A DNA stretch of 64,000 nucleotides from Massiliimicrobium timonense (GCF_002160865.1 NZ_NFLJ01000004.1:1-64000), one strand, 5' to 3'. Positions 1 through 9,929 are shown, counted from the first letter of the stretch. The notes: generated by a model not told the origin, from the letters alone. A program made the numbers and translations.

Positions 1-2
1 CA

Positions 3-128
3 ACTTATCTTGTTGAAGTTCAGCAAGAAGATGTTCAAGTTTTCAATGAACAGATTGTCATAGAAATGAGTTCAGGAACTTCAATGGGATATTTTAAAGA
101 AGCAAAATTAGAAGAAATAAACCTATAA
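3..128 (+). CDS. 3' end of an unidentified protein
   Basis: An open frame runs in from the left edge and stops at TAA 126-128, giving the last 41 residues of a protein that begins outside the window. The visible part is acidic and hydrophilic (many Glu/Gln, ending KLEEINL) with no motif I recognise. It converges with the PAS-domain gene after a 68-base AT-rich gap in which I see no clear terminator. The reading frame is uninterrupted, but short open frames are not rare in this AT-rich DNA, so the call is moderate. Confidence 0.45.
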   Translation, partial: TYLVEVQQEDVQVFNEQIVIEMSSGTSMGYFKEAKLEEINL

Positions 129-196
129 TCAAATAGACAATCTTTTTTGCTTTTAACATTTTCATCCCTCTTTATCTACATCATACTTAACAATTC

Positions 197-577
197 TTAT
201 ATACGATTTTTCCAATATTGCACTACTGAAACTTCAGGATGTTCATGATCCCAATGAGCTTCATGTCTTTCAAAATAACCAATAACTTGTCCCTTGACTC
301 TTACAGGTACAAAAAACTCTCTTTCTCCAGTTTTCTGATTGAGTGTTTCAAACATTTCATCTTCCCCTTGATCAGCTCTTTGTAGAAAAGCTTCAATCTT
401 TTGACGAGAATTTTCATTATGACAACAAAATAAACTTTGTCCAACTTGTACACGTCCAGCATATCTTTCTTTAGCCACTTTATTCATATATCGTACAATA
501 TGATGGCGGTCAACAAAAACAACCTCGTAAGCGTAGGCATCTAAAATACCAGCTAAAATATCAAATGTGATTTCCAT
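197..577 (-). CDS. PAS-domain protein (single-domain sensor)
   Basis: This 126-residue soluble protein consists of essentially one PAS fold. The features are the early segment DAYAYEVVFVDRHHIVRYMN, a central helix region with SLFCCHNENS, and a late ERHEAHWD strand. It resembles the PAS part of DUF438-type proteins, which bind small ligands or sense redox state, but no output domain is attached. A Cys pair and several His residues could bind a cofactor. Its start overlaps the end of the upstream MFS gene by 17 bases, so the two are translationally coupled and probably act together, perhaps with the PAS protein sensing the transported compound. That link is inference. The ligand is unknown. Confidence 0.7.
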   Translation of the reverse strand: MEITFDILAGILDAYAYEVVFVDRHHIVRYMNKVAKERYAGRVQVGQSLFCCHNENSRQKIEAFLQRADQGEDEMFETLNQKTGEREFFVPVRVKGQVIGYFERHEAHWDHEHPEVSVVQYWKNRI

Positions 578-1712
578 TTTTCTTTTCTCCTTTCATATGC
601 TTCCAATAACATAACAAACTAACCAGACTAAACAAAGCCCCTAACAACATAACCCACTCAATTTTTTGATTTCCGGCAACTCCAAAACTCATATTTGTAA
701 AAACACCAACCATATTCATAATCATCGAATAAATAGAAAGCATAGTGACTCTTAAATGACTCTCAACCATGTGATTCATTATAGATTGTGACAAGGGTGT
801 ATACAACGCTTCTACAAAAGTTAGTATAAACACACCTGCAATGGATAACCATGCAATATGATAAAATCCCATCACTAGACACGATAAGAAACAAAGACTT
901 ATTAATCCCATCATTAATTGTTTTTCTTGAATATATTGAGCAAGTTTTCCAAGTATTGCACTACAAAACGGAATAAAATTCATTAATATAGCTAACCAGC
1001 CAAAATAAATCATAGGAATATGACTTGCTTTCCATTGGATTTGATTATAAAAAACACTTATTGTATGTGTTGTTTCTAATATAAAAGCAGTAGAAATCAA
1101 AAATAATATGATTCTCTTTTGTTTCCATAAATCTGAAAATAAACTTCTCAAATGATGTGAATTTCCTTGCTTTTCTACCGGTATATCATTCAAGAAAAAA
1201 GATAAACCAAAAGCTATCAAATAAGGAAAAATGGTCAAAAACGCTGCTTTTTCTACATCTTGAATCCACAATGAAAAAGTCAGTGATGCTATCATCATAC
1301 CAGCAACACCACAGGCATGATAATAACCAAAGATACGTGGATTCTCCATTTTTCCAGTTGATAAATATAAAAATGCACTGTCACAACCCGAAAGTCCAGA
1401 AACTGTTAATGCAAGTAAAATTCTTTCTAATAAAAACATCCAAAAGCTATAAGCCTGATAAAAGATGATTTTAGATACAAAATACAATCCATAACATGAT
1501 ATAAGTGTTTTCTTATAGCCAAAACGATCACCTATATATCCCATAGGGATTTCTAATATAAAAACAAAAATTGAAAAAAAGCTTTCAATCAGTCCCATTT
1601 CCACTAAAGACAAACCATGACTCTGTCTATATAAAGTGGCTATAGAACCATAAAAAACCATTCCTTGCAGCCATTCAATCGTAAACAAGAGATAGATATT
1701 TCTTTTATTCAT
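561..1712 (-). CDS. MFS transporter
   Basis: A 383-residue integral membrane protein with about ten to twelve hydrophobic segments. It carries the major facilitator loop 2-3 signature as GYIGDRFGYKK, after the helix MGLIESFFSIFVFILEIPMG. Substrate is unknown; the family moves drugs, sugars and metabolites using the proton gradient. I chose the ATG at 1712 (MNKRNIYLL) because it has an AAAGGA ribosome site about 11 bases upstream. The longer open frame starting at 1748 has none and would add a hydrophilic leader. It shares an operon with the PAS gene, and its promoter diverges from addB. Confidence 0.82.
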   Translation of the reverse strand: MNKRNIYLLFTIEWLQGMVFYGSIATLYRQSHGLSLVEMGLIESFFSIFVFILEIPMGYIGDRFGYKKTLISCYGLYFVSKIIFYQAYSFWMFLLERILLALTVSGLSGCDSAFLYLSTGKMENPRIFGYYHACGVAGMMIASLTFSLWIQDVEKAAFLTIFPYLIAFGLSFFLNDIPVEKQGNSHHLRSLFSDLWKQKRIILFLISTAFILETTHTISVFYNQIQWKASHIPMIYFGWLAILMNFIPFCSAILGKLAQYIQEKQLMMGLISLCFLSCLVMGFYHIAWLSIAGVFILTFVEALYTPLSQSIMNHMVESHLRVTMLSIYSMIMNMVGVFTNMSFGVAGNQKIEWVMLLGALFSLVSLLCYWKHMKGEKKNGNHI

Positions 1713-1833
1713 AAATAAAATAGTCCTTTCTTCATATGATAAAAACATCTACATAAAAATGTAGAAAAATATAAATTTCATTTTGTTTTTATCAAATTAA
1801 AAAAAGCACCATCTCTATCCCTCCATATATTTT

Positions 1834-1863
1834 ATTATAGTATAATCCAACATATCAAAGCAA
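1834..1863 (-). promoter_or_regulatory. Sigma-A promoter of the MFS-PAS operon
   Basis: On the minus strand, TTGCTT (1858-1863) and TATAAT (1834-1839) are separated by 18 bases. The roughly 115-base leader contains a small perfect hairpin (CTACAT-AAAA-ATGTAG near 1750-1765). Assigned by consensus match only. Confidence 0.5.
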
Positions 1864-1879
1864 CAATTTTGCCATTTCA

Positions 1880-1908
1880 AAGACAACATTCTTTTTTTCA
1901 TGTATAAT
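1880..1908 (+). promoter_or_regulatory. Candidate promoter of addBA
   Basis: A perfect TATAAT (1903-1908) lies 17 bases after AAGACA (1880-1885), a partial -35 match. The start codon at 1928 and the ribosome site GAGGTG (1916-1921) follow at normal distance, so the mRNA leader would be very short. Confidence 0.5.
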
Positions 1909-1927
1909 AGAAAACGAGGTGAAAACA

Positions 1928-4606
1928 ATGCAAATCATAACGGGTTTAAATCAACATTATAAACGCAATCATATCATTCAAAAATATGTTCAAAAAGCCA
2001 ATCAACATCCTTTTCATCAATATATTTATATATGTGACAATCCCCATGTCATTGAACAATATTTTTTTCAATATACTCATTGCTTAGTCAATATTCAAAT
2101 CATGACATGGAAGCAATATTTAAAACAACTTCAAGTGCAATACCATCTGACAAAACACCATCTTGTTTCTTCCATTGAAGCGACTTATCATTTAAGACGT
2201 ATCTTAAAAGAAGAAAGTTTTCATTGTTTTGATATGGGTCATCCCCTTCCTTTTATTAAGGAACTCTTTCCACTCATCAAAGATTATGAACGTTATCAGA
2301 TAAATTATCCAACAATAAATCATGAAAAAATTGATGATTTTATGCATATCTATCATTCATTTCTACAATCATTAGATAATGAAACACACCTGACAATAGA
2401 GAGTATCTTTAATCATGTAAATTTTACACATCATGATACTTTAATCATTGAAGCCGACTCCCTTTATATGACACAGTCCCAAAAACTGATTGAACGTCTA
2501 TCCAAAACATGTGAAGTTATCTGTTTATATACTTATCAAGATGATGAACGTTTATTCAACTTACCCTATCAATCTTTCTGTCAAGACAGTCATATCATTG
2601 ATCAGCCCAATATCTTGACTGACCATCTTTTTGATTATGAGCCTGTGCCTCAGCAGGACAATCATCATATGTATACATTTGTGGCAGGAACACCTTATCA
2701 GGAAATTCAACGTGTTGTTTATACTATTTATCAAAAAGTTGTAGATGAAAAGAAACACTTTCGTGATTTTACAATCATTTATCCTCAACAAAGCTACCGA
2801 GATGATTTACTTTATGTGTTAGATTCCCTACATATTCCTCATTCATTACCACATCAAAAACAACGTCAATATGAACATAGCTATCAATGTATTTTACAAC
2901 AACTCCAACAATCTTCAAGTTCCTGCTTTCATGATATAGCGATGGAATTATTAACTTTAAATCTTGATGCTGATTATATCCATTATTTCAATGAAATTTC
3001 TGAATTAAAGGGACATATAACACCTGAAGAATTCAAAGAATTCTTTCAAATGACATTTCCTCAAACTATTCAAAGTTCAGAGAAAAAACAAGATGAAGTT
3101 CATGTCTGTATGATTGGTGAAGAAAGCTATTTTCCTCAAACCCACCTTTTTATATTAGGAATGAACGAAACCATTCTTCCTCAAAGTATAAAAGATACAG
3201 CCTTATTATTAGATGAAGATATTGAATTATTAAGAAAGCAGCAAATGTCTTCCCCTCTCACAACAAGTGAATTATTAGGAATTCATCAAAATCATATTTT
3301 GAAACTTCTTTCTACTCCTTATGATACATTAACCATTTCCTACCCTATGACATCTTTAACTGGAGAAACACTTTTACCATCTTCCCTCTATAAACAATTA
3401 ACGAATATGTTTACTTTTCAAAAACTTCCTGCCTTAGAGTTTTTACCTATCGAAGACTTTTATGTACAGGGAGGACAAAGTTCTGATAAATATATCTTAA
3501 ACAAGCATATTGCTCAATATCAGGCAACAAAAAATCAGCCTGTACAACTCCCTATAGATTTGGCACAAAATCTATATAGTTCCTATCTTTCTGTCAGTCA
3601 AATTGAAACATATAATAAATGTCCTTTTCTCTATTTTATTCAATATGGTTTAGGTGTTTTTCCACCACAGGAACAAAAATTAATGCCTAATGAATTAGGT
3701 TCGTTGATTCACTATGTTCTTTCTATGACGATTGATCAAGAAAAAGATATAAATCATCTTGTTGATCAATATATTCATGATCATGACATTCTCCAACAAA
3801 AAATCAGCCAGCAGCCATTAAATCAATTCTTTATTGAACAATTAACAGATGATTTACATATGACTTTAAAAGTTTTAAAATACTTTTTAAAAACTGGACA
3901 TTTTCAAGTGGAATATAAGGAAAAGAAAGTTCAAGACCAGATTCATGATATTGCTTTTAAAGGGTTTGTTGACCGTATTGACACTTATGATCATTATGTT
4001 TCTATCATTGATTATAAGTCCAGTGCCAAAAATATAGATTTGAATCTTGCGATGCAGGGATTTCAAATTCAAATGCTTATCTATCTTGACATGGTCACAA
4101 AAATGACTCAAAAAGATCCCGGTGCTGTTTTATACTTCAATACCAAAAAACGTATTTTAAGTGTGCAACAAAATATGAATAAACCTATTGAAGAAGATGA
4201 ATGGATGAAACAGTATCGCTATGGTGGTTATGTTATTGATGATGGAAGTCACCAAAGCTTATTAAATTTAGATCCCACTTTTGATAAACGTTCATCACTT
4301 ATTCCTGTCACCTATGTCAAAAGTAAAGATGAGTATAAAGGACAGATATTAACGATAGAACAGCTACATATCTTATTTGATAAAATCAGTGAGCATATCT
4401 ATGAACTGTATCAACATATGATGGAAGGACATATTGAAATTGCACCTAAGGGTAGTGATCAAAAAGCAACACATACCCTTGTTAATCCTTGTTTTTACTG
4501 CCCATATCATAGTGTTTGTAGCTTTGATGTCTTTTATAATGATTATCAGCTTGTTGAATTTTTAGATGTTGATTCCATACTTGGAGGTGAAGAAGATGCC
4601 ATTTAA
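1928..4606 (+). CDS. addB: AddB/RexB, helicase-exonuclease subunit B
   Basis: Second subunit of the AddAB (RexAB) helicase-nuclease that resects double-strand breaks for recombination. The C-terminal nuclease has VDRID and DYKSS (about residues 680-700) as PD-(D/E)XK elements. An iron-sulfur staple is indicated by one Cys near 564 (YNKCPF) and CFYCPYHSVC near 855-865 (Cx2Cx5C). At 892 residues it is shorter than Bacillus AddB (about 1160). The N-terminus (MQIITGLNQHYKRNH) lacks the Walker A loop of AddB, as in streptococcal RexB. The ATG at 1928 is preceded by GAGGTG; a GTG nine bases earlier is part of that ribosome site. It overlaps addA by 11 bases. Confidence 0.9.
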   Translation: MQIITGLNQHYKRNHIIQKYVQKANQHPFHQYIYICDNPHVIEQYFFQYTHCLVNIQIMTWKQYLKQLQVQYHLTKHHLVSSIEATYHLRRILKEESFHCFDMGHPLPFIKELFPLIKDYERYQINYPTINHEKIDDFMHIYHSFLQSLDNETHLTIESIFNHVNFTHHDTLIIEADSLYMTQSQKLIERLSKTCEVICLYTYQDDERLFNLPYQSFCQDSHIIDQPNILTDHLFDYEPVPQQDNHHMYTFVAGTPYQEIQRVVYTIYQKVVDEKKHFRDFTIIYPQQSYRDDLLYVLDSLHIPHSLPHQKQRQYEHSYQCILQQLQQSSSSCFHDIAMELLTLNLDADYIHYFNEISELKGHITPEEFKEFFQMTFPQTIQSSEKKQDEVHVCMIGEESYFPQTHLFILGMNETILPQSIKDTALLLDEDIELLRKQQMSSPLTTSELLGIHQNHILKLLSTPYDTLTISYPMTSLTGETLLPSSLYKQLTNMFTFQKLPALEFLPIEDFYVQGGQSSDKYILNKHIAQYQATKNQPVQLPIDLAQNLYSSYLSVSQIETYNKCPFLYFIQYGLGVFPPQEQKLMPNELGSLIHYVLSMTIDQEKDINHLVDQYIHDHDILQQKISQQPLNQFFIEQLTDDLHMTLKVLKYFLKTGHFQVEYKEKKVQDQIHDIAFKGFVDRIDTYDHYVSIIDYKSSAKNIDLNLAMQGFQIQMLIYLDMVTKMTQKDPGAVLYFNTKKRILSVQQNMNKPIEEDEWMKQYRYGGYVIDDGSHQSLLNLDPTFDKRSSLIPVTYVKSKDEYKGQILTIEQLHILFDKISEHIYELYQHMMEGHIEIAPKGSDQKATHTLVNPCFYCPYHSVCSFDVFYNDYQLVEFLDVDSILGGEEDAI

Positions 4607-7600
4607 TGCTGGTCAGTTAAAAGCAATCCAACAAAGAAATTCTTCAATATTAGTCAGTGCTCCCGCTGGAAGTGGAAAGACGAAGATTCTTGTCAGTCGT
4701 ATTATCGAACTTTTAAAAGAAGGTTATGAAATTTCAGATTTTTTAGTTGTGACATTTACACAGGCTGCTGGTCATGAAATGAAGCAGCGATTAACTGAAG
4801 AACTCAATACGCTTGTATCTTCTCCTATTGATGAAAAATTAAAAACCCACTTACAAAAACAATTATTTGATCTTCCCCATGCTTATATTACGAATTTTCA
4901 TGGTTTTTGTAATTTATTACTGATGAAATATGGTTATTTAATTGGCATTATGCCCGGTTTTGAAATCAATAGTGATCCGACAATGATCAAAAAAGAAGTC
5001 TTACAGGAATGTTTGAATCAATGGGTTCAAGACCAGCATATTCGTGATTTCCTGACACTTTATTTTCCCGGATATTCTTTAGATGATTTTCAAACATTAC
5101 TCTTATCTATTGATAATATTTCACATTCCATTGATCATTTTTATGACTTTATTGATCAGATGAAAACTTCTTATTATGACAATTTGTCTTCTTTAGAAGA
5201 TTGGCCTTTATTCCCTTATTTAAAAAATATTTTTTATGATGAATTAACCATGGCCATGAATAAATTAATTGAATTACAGATTTTCTGCGAAGACAATCAG
5301 CTCATCGACTTTTATGAAAGACCCGATGAACAAACAGAAAGAAATCAATTGTTAAAAGTGCCTTTTGAAGCCTACTATGATTATATAGATGAACGTCTAC
5401 AGGCATTATCACATTCTATGACTTATGATACATTTGTATCTTTAATGAATGCCTCTATAGATAAATCTTATAATATGTCATGGAAAGAGGTTGATCCTCA
5501 AGTCAAAAAAGAATTTACGAAGATGAAAAGTGCTGTTTTATCTTCCTACCAAAAAGCCTGTCAGTCTTATTTAGAAGAAGATAGTCAAGACTTTATCAAA
5601 AAATTACAGATCAGCTCTCAAGTGATAGATATGTTGCTTTGTAAAGGTCAACTTCTAGACCAATTTCAACAGGCTTATCAACAAAGAAAAAAAGAACTTA
5701 ATCAATTAGATTTTGCAGATTTGGAAAATTATACACATCAGTTACTTTTACCTGAATATGGTGTTGTTGATATTTTGTATCATCGTTTAAAAGAAATTAT
5801 GATTGATGAATATCAGGATACCAATCAAATACAGGAGTCTTTAATTGCTTTAATTGCTCAATATCAAGAGCCATCCATTCCATTATTTATGGTTGGAGAT
5901 ATGAAACAATCTATTTATCGTTTTAGACAGGCTGATCCTCAAATCTTTTTAGATAAATATAATCGTTTTTCTTTATCAGATGAAGAATGTCTACAAAGTC
6001 AAACAAGAAGAATTGACCTTGTCTTTAATTATCGTTCTTCAAAGATTGTTTTAGATTCTATTAACTATATTTTTAATCAAATCATGGATAGTCAAATTGG
6101 TGGTTTAGAATACTATTTAGATGACAGTGCCCGTTTAAACTATGATTATGATGGAAAAGAAGGTGGTCATCAAAAAGAAGCACGAGAACGATTCTTTAAA
6201 GATGATATGAAAAAAACAGAAATATTAATTGATATTTATGATCCTGCATCATCTTTGGATAAAGATCAGTATGAAGCACATATGGTAGCACAAAAAATAT
6301 TGAAATTAAAAGAATCAATGACTTTAGATGGTCGTTCTGTATCTTATAAAGATATGGTTGTTCTCATGCGTTCCACTGTTTCTTTCTTAACTTTTAAAAA
6401 GGTTTTTGACCAATATCACATTCCTAATCATATTGTATTATCACAAGGATTCTTAAATGCCAACGAAATAGAAAACATGTTAACATTTTTAAAGGCTATT
6501 GATAATCCCTATCATGATATTGCCTTATTAAGCGTCATTACACAGCCTTATACATGTTCTTATATTCCATTAGATAAAATTGCTCAGTTAAAGATTGACT
6601 ACCCAGATCAATCTCTTTACGAAAGATTACAGCTTTGTGATGATGAACAGATTCAAAATTTCTTATCTATTTTTGAAGAATTAAGACGTTTTGCTTACGA
6701 AAATTCACCTTATGATATTTTAAGAAAGATATATGAATTGACAGATTATCCATTATTTGTTTGTCAGTTAATCAATGGTGAACAAAGAAAAGCCAATCTC
6801 CAGCTTTTATTAGAACTTGCGAAAAACGCTCAACAACAATATCCTTATCTTCATGATTTTATGGAAATGATGGAACAATCTTCAGATGTCGCTCCAGCTA
6901 TTGTTGCATCGCAAAATGATGATTATGTTGAATTTATGACAATACATAAATCTAAAGGTCTTGAATTCCCTATTGTCTTTGTTTGTCAGACACATAAACA
7001 ATTCAATACACAAGACAGTAAAGAACGTTTTATGATTGATAAACAGTTAGGAATTGCGATTAAGCCTAGAGTATATGTTTCAAACGAACAATTTGGGCAA
7101 ATGACTGTCGAATATGATAATTGTTATCGTAATATGATTGCCAGACATCAGTTAGATGAATCAATTAATGAAGAAATGCGTATTTTATATGTCGCTTTAA
7201 CACGTGCTTCACAAAAACTGATACTAACGGGTGTTTTAAAAAGTATAGATGAAATTAGAGATACGATGAACAAACTCATTATCAATGAACATCCCGATAT
7301 TTATCATAAAAAAGGAGCCGAACATGTTTTACTTTATAATCGTATACGTAAAACAAATAATTATCTATCTTGGATATTAGCAGCTGTATGTCGCCATCCT
7401 CAAATTCTTCATCAATGTCTGGATATACCAGAATTAGCTGATTTAGCACAAAAGCTGCAAAAATATCATTTTGAAAAGTATCTGACTTTTGATTCTACAG
7501 AACACGCTATGTTTTCATTATCACTGACAACAGATCAGGAACTTGAAAAGAATATCATTTTGACAGCTCATCAGAAAAACAATCTTGATAATCAAACACA

Positions 7601-8204
7601 GCAATATTATCAAAATTTTCAATATCCTTATGATACAACCAACCCATTAACACTTGCTGTGACAAAACTTCCTCATGTTCATGACAATGATTATTCTATT
7701 ATAGCTGATGAAAGTGAGAATATAACACTGAGTGCCAGTGACAAAGGAACACTCGTTCACTTGCTTTTAAGTTATCTGACTTTTGAACATGATGACATTA
7801 AAACATTGATACAACAGCTTTATGATGAAGCTTTAATTGATGAAACCGGTCGAGATATTTTATATGATTATCAAAAACAGATACAAGGATTTATTGATAG
7901 TCCATATTACCAAATGATTCAACAGGCAAGTCATATTTATAAAGAAAAACCATTTTCTTACTATGACGAAACACTCCAACAAATCATTCATGGTATTTTT
8001 GACCTTGTCTTTGTATATCATGATAAAATCTATGTTTTGGATTATAAGACAGATCGTATCAAGAAAGAAAGCACTAATCAACAACTGATTCAAAAACATC
8101 AAGTACAATTAGATTATTATAAAAAAGTTTTAAAAGATATGTATCATCAAGATGTTCAAGCCATTGTTTATTATTTACATATTGGACGTGGTGTTGAATT
8201 TTAA
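4596..8204 (+). CDS. addA: AddA/RexA, helicase-nuclease subunit A
   Basis: UvrD/Rep-type superfamily 1A helicase fused to a RecB-type nuclease, 1202 residues, typical for AddA. Motifs in order: APAGSGKTK (Walker A, about residue 22), TFTQAAGHEMK, IDEYQDTN (Walker B, about 403), GDMKQSIYRFRQADP, TIHKSKGLEFP (about 783), LYVALTRASQKL, and the nuclease core VLDYKTD near the C-terminus (about 1148). It unwinds DNA from break ends and loads recombination. The ATG at 4596 follows a strong GGAGGTGA (4583-4590) inside addB, so the pair is coupled. A hairpin terminator begins in the stop codon. Confidence 0.95.
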   Translation: MPFNAGQLKAIQQRNSSILVSAPAGSGKTKILVSRIIELLKEGYEISDFLVVTFTQAAGHEMKQRLTEELNTLVSSPIDEKLKTHLQKQLFDLPHAYITNFHGFCNLLLMKYGYLIGIMPGFEINSDPTMIKKEVLQECLNQWVQDQHIRDFLTLYFPGYSLDDFQTLLLSIDNISHSIDHFYDFIDQMKTSYYDNLSSLEDWPLFPYLKNIFYDELTMAMNKLIELQIFCEDNQLIDFYERPDEQTERNQLLKVPFEAYYDYIDERLQALSHSMTYDTFVSLMNASIDKSYNMSWKEVDPQVKKEFTKMKSAVLSSYQKACQSYLEEDSQDFIKKLQISSQVIDMLLCKGQLLDQFQQAYQQRKKELNQLDFADLENYTHQLLLPEYGVVDILYHRLKEIMIDEYQDTNQIQESLIALIAQYQEPSIPLFMVGDMKQSIYRFRQADPQIFLDKYNRFSLSDEECLQSQTRRIDLVFNYRSSKIVLDSINYIFNQIMDSQIGGLEYYLDDSARLNYDYDGKEGGHQKEARERFFKDDMKKTEILIDIYDPASSLDKDQYEAHMVAQKILKLKESMTLDGRSVSYKDMVVLMRSTVSFLTFKKVFDQYHIPNHIVLSQGFLNANEIENMLTFLKAIDNPYHDIALLSVITQPYTCSYIPLDKIAQLKIDYPDQSLYERLQLCDDEQIQNFLSIFEELRRFAYENSPYDILRKIYELTDYPLFVCQLINGEQRKANLQLLLELAKNAQQQYPYLHDFMEMMEQSSDVAPAIVASQNDDYVEFMTIHKSKGLEFPIVFVCQTHKQFNTQDSKERFMIDKQLGIAIKPRVYVSNEQFGQMTVEYDNCYRNMIARHQLDESINEEMRILYVALTRASQKLILTGVLKSIDEIRDTMNKLIINEHPDIYHKKGAEHVLLYNRIRKTNNYLSWILAAVCRHPQILHQCLDIPELADLAQKLQKYHFEKYLTFDSTEHAMFSLSLTTDQELEKNIILTAHQKNNLDNQTQQYYQNFQYPYDTTNPLTLAVTKLPHVHDNDYSIIADESENITLSASDKGTLVHLLLSYLTFEHDDIKTLIQQLYDEALIDETGRDILYDYQKQIQGFIDSPYYQMIQQASHIYKEKPFSYYDETLQQIIHGIFDLVFVYHDKIYVLDYKTDRIKKESTNQQLIQKHQVQLDYYKKVLKDMYHQDVQAIVYYLHIGRGVEF

Positions 8205-8235
8205 AGGGTCTGAATTTCAGACCCTTTAAAAATAT
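8203..8235. terminator. Bidirectional terminator after addA
   Basis: Perfect 11-bp arms (8203-8213 and 8217-8227; AAAGGGTCTGA) with a 3-base loop, overlapping the addA stop codon. It is followed by AT-rich sequence on both sides and serves the convergent membrane-protein gene as well. Confidence 0.85.
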
Positions 8236-8612
8236 CTTCTTCTTTTGTTTTTAAATGAATATTTGTATGTCATTGTATAACGGGGATGATTTTGGTAAAG
8301 CATATATAATCCTACACATTCTAAAGGAATAGACAATGCTAAAATGTTTGTTAAATCTGGTAAAATCAATAAATGTGGATTTAACATACCAAGCAAAAAA
8401 CTAACAATAAAGATAAAGATTGTAAAAATCTTACCCAACTTCATTAAAACCGTTCCCTCAGCTTTTTTAAGATTCAAAAATTCTATTCCTATCAATAATC
8501 CTACTACAAAAGCTATCAAAGCCTTTTCAATCAATGCACTTTGCATAAAACCAACACAAACCAATATGATATAAGGTATCATCATTCCTAAAATTTTATT
8601 CATAAATAACAT
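8226..8612 (-). CDS. Small integral membrane protein
   Basis: About 128 residues with four predicted membrane segments (GMMIPYIILVCVGFMQSALI, ALIAFVVGLLIGIEFL, IFTIFIFIVSFLLGML and LTNILALSIPLECVGLYML) and a basic tail KNKRRRYF. I recognise no family. The open frame extends to 8717, but a good promoter (8629-8657) lies inside that extension, so the true start must be downstream. ATG 8612 sits just after AAGGACGGG, and ATG 8603 is the alternative. It is monocistronic and shares the addA terminator. Confidence 0.6.
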   Translation of the reverse strand: MLFMNKILGMMIPYIILVCVGFMQSALIEKALIAFVVGLLIGIEFLNLKKAEGTVLMKLGKIFTIFIFIVSFLLGMLNPHLLILPDLTNILALSIPLECVGLYMLYQNHPRYTMTYKYSFKNKRRRYF

Positions 8613-8628
8613 CCCGTCCTTTTTTATC

Positions 8629-8657
8629 ATTATAATTGACATATCTTGTCGTTTCAA
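8629..8657 (-). promoter_or_regulatory. Sigma-A promoter of the small membrane protein
   Basis: TTGAAA (8652-8657) and TATAAT (8629-8634) on the minus strand with an exact 17-base spacer. This places the RNA start near 8622 and decides against the long upstream start codon. Confidence 0.7.
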
Positions 8658-8722
8658 GTCAAAGATTGGAAAATATATAATACTGTTAAACAGACAAGGA
8701 TAATTGACTGATTTCATTCACA

Positions 8723-8751
8723 TTGAATCATTCATTTTTCATTGATATAAT
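8723..8751 (+). promoter_or_regulatory. Sigma-A promoter of a 55-residue membrane protein
   Basis: TTGAAT (8723-8728), 17 bases, TATAAT (8746-8751), followed by a GGAGGA ribosome site at 8775-8780. Confidence 0.7.
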
Positions 8752-8788
8752 ATGTATAGATATTACAATTTAATGGAGGAAATCAAGT

Positions 8789-8956
8789 ATGAAAGATTCA
8801 AGTCTTATCACAATCATTGGTTTTATAATGTATATCATCTTATCTATAATAGATAAGTTTATATATACTGTTCCCAATATCATTTACATCCCTATTGGCA
8901 TTTTAAGCATCATCTTTGTTTTAATGGGGTCTTTTATCAATCTAAAAAGTAAGTGA
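8789..8956 (+). CDS. 55-residue membrane protein
   Basis: A small open frame with every signal of a real gene: its own promoter, GGAGGA eight bases before the ATG, and a terminator right after the TGA. The product has two hydrophobic helices (LITIIGFIMYIILSIID and IIYIPIGILSIIFVLMGSFI) joined by a short polar turn, and a basic end NLKSK. It has no recognisable family. Such proteins often regulate membrane partners or are type I toxins, but I see no antisense RNA to support the latter. Confidence 0.65.
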   Translation: MKDSSLITIIGFIMYIILSIIDKFIYTVPNIIYIPIGILSIIFVLMGSFINLKSK

Positions 8957-8962
8957 AAATAG

Positions 8963-8996
8963 AAAAGCGGTGGTTATTTCAATCAGCCGCTTTTGT
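8963..8996 (+). terminator. Terminator of the 55-residue gene
   Basis: AAAAGCGG (8963-8970) pairs with CCGCTTTT (8987-8994), with a partly paired loop and a T-rich end, seven bases after the stop codon. Confidence 0.7.
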
Positions 8997-9037
8997 ATAC
9001 TCAAATCAAGATTAACATCATTGTTTAAACAATCTAT

Positions 9038-9929
9038 CTATATTTCATTTTCAATACAACATACTTTATTTTTCAACTCATGATAACTCATATTTTCAAT
9101 AATATAATGAAAGACACTCTCAATTTGTATTTCACTACATGACTCAATCCAAAGACTATCTTGATGATATTTTTCCTCAATAAGTTTCTTAGCACTTTCT
9201 AATTTTCCTCGCTTTATACCTTCTTCTCAGTTTCGCATCATTCTACTTTCAATAAGCAATCTTTCTTGTTCAATCCCATAACTTTTAATCATTTCTTCAT
9301 CACTTTGAATAAATTTTTGATGCATATTCATAACTTCTTCAACCAAACTATTTAACTCACTATAAGAATGTGGTTGATTATGTGTAAATAAATAATCCAA
9401 TTGTTCCATTATATGTAATGGCTTTAAATTCCTCCTTCAATAACTGTAAATGCAACAATATTGTTTTGACTTTTCCACCATTATAAGTTAATTGTCTATG
9501 AATATCACCTTTTTATATCACATGATAATAATGAGAAAAAAACTTTATAGGTTTTCCTGTATAAAAAATGAGCTGATATACATTTTTAAGATAGATATAA
9601 TTCAGTCCCATCTGTTCTTGATAATTAATTCATCTTTCACTATATCTTAAAAAACGAATTTCATCTTCTAACTGAATGTCATAATTATTCATTTCAAAAT
9701 CATATAAACGTCCATGATCATCTTCCACAACAACATCAAGAATTAATTTCTTATTTTGATAAGAACTTTTAAAAGTTTTACTATTTCTAACATATGTCTT
9801 TTGAATCGTGTTGTCCCCTGATACATACTGGCATAAAAAACATCTGAGTCTAGAAATATAAATCAAAAGATAGTGAAAGAAATAATCGTATTTAAACTGA
9901 TAAATCTTTTGTTGACATTGATTGCACAT
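9038..9929 (-). pseudogene. Broken Rpn-family nuclease/putative transposase
   Basis: Several open pieces on one strand make a decayed PD-(D/E)XK protein of the recombination-promoting nuclease (Rpn) type. The N-terminal piece (9630-9929) has the core KKLILDVVVEDDHGRLYDFEMN, matching the family pattern LDVxVxDxxGRxYxxEMQ. It ends at TGA near 9627. The frame then reads on as NYIYLKNVYQLIFYTGKP, meets a TAA, shifts by one base near 9410, and resumes as EQLDYLFTHNQPHSYSELN. After another TGA near 9230 it reads EEGIKRGKLESAKKLIEEKY, the repetitive C-terminus usual in Rpn proteins, ending at TAG 9038-9040. At least three stops and one frameshift make it non-functional. Confidence 0.8.

Noticed and set aside
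1919-1927. GTG at 1919 as addB start
   Set aside because: This GTG is part of the ribosome site GAGGTG for the ATG at 1928.
8344-8574. 76-codon plus-strand open frame opposite the small membrane protein
   Set aside because: Antisense shadow without ribosome site; the minus-strand gene has a good promoter and terminator.
9420-9630. Gap between the two minus-strand pieces as a separate intergenic region
   Set aside because: Translation across it continues the Rpn protein with stops and one frameshift, so it belongs to the pseudogene.
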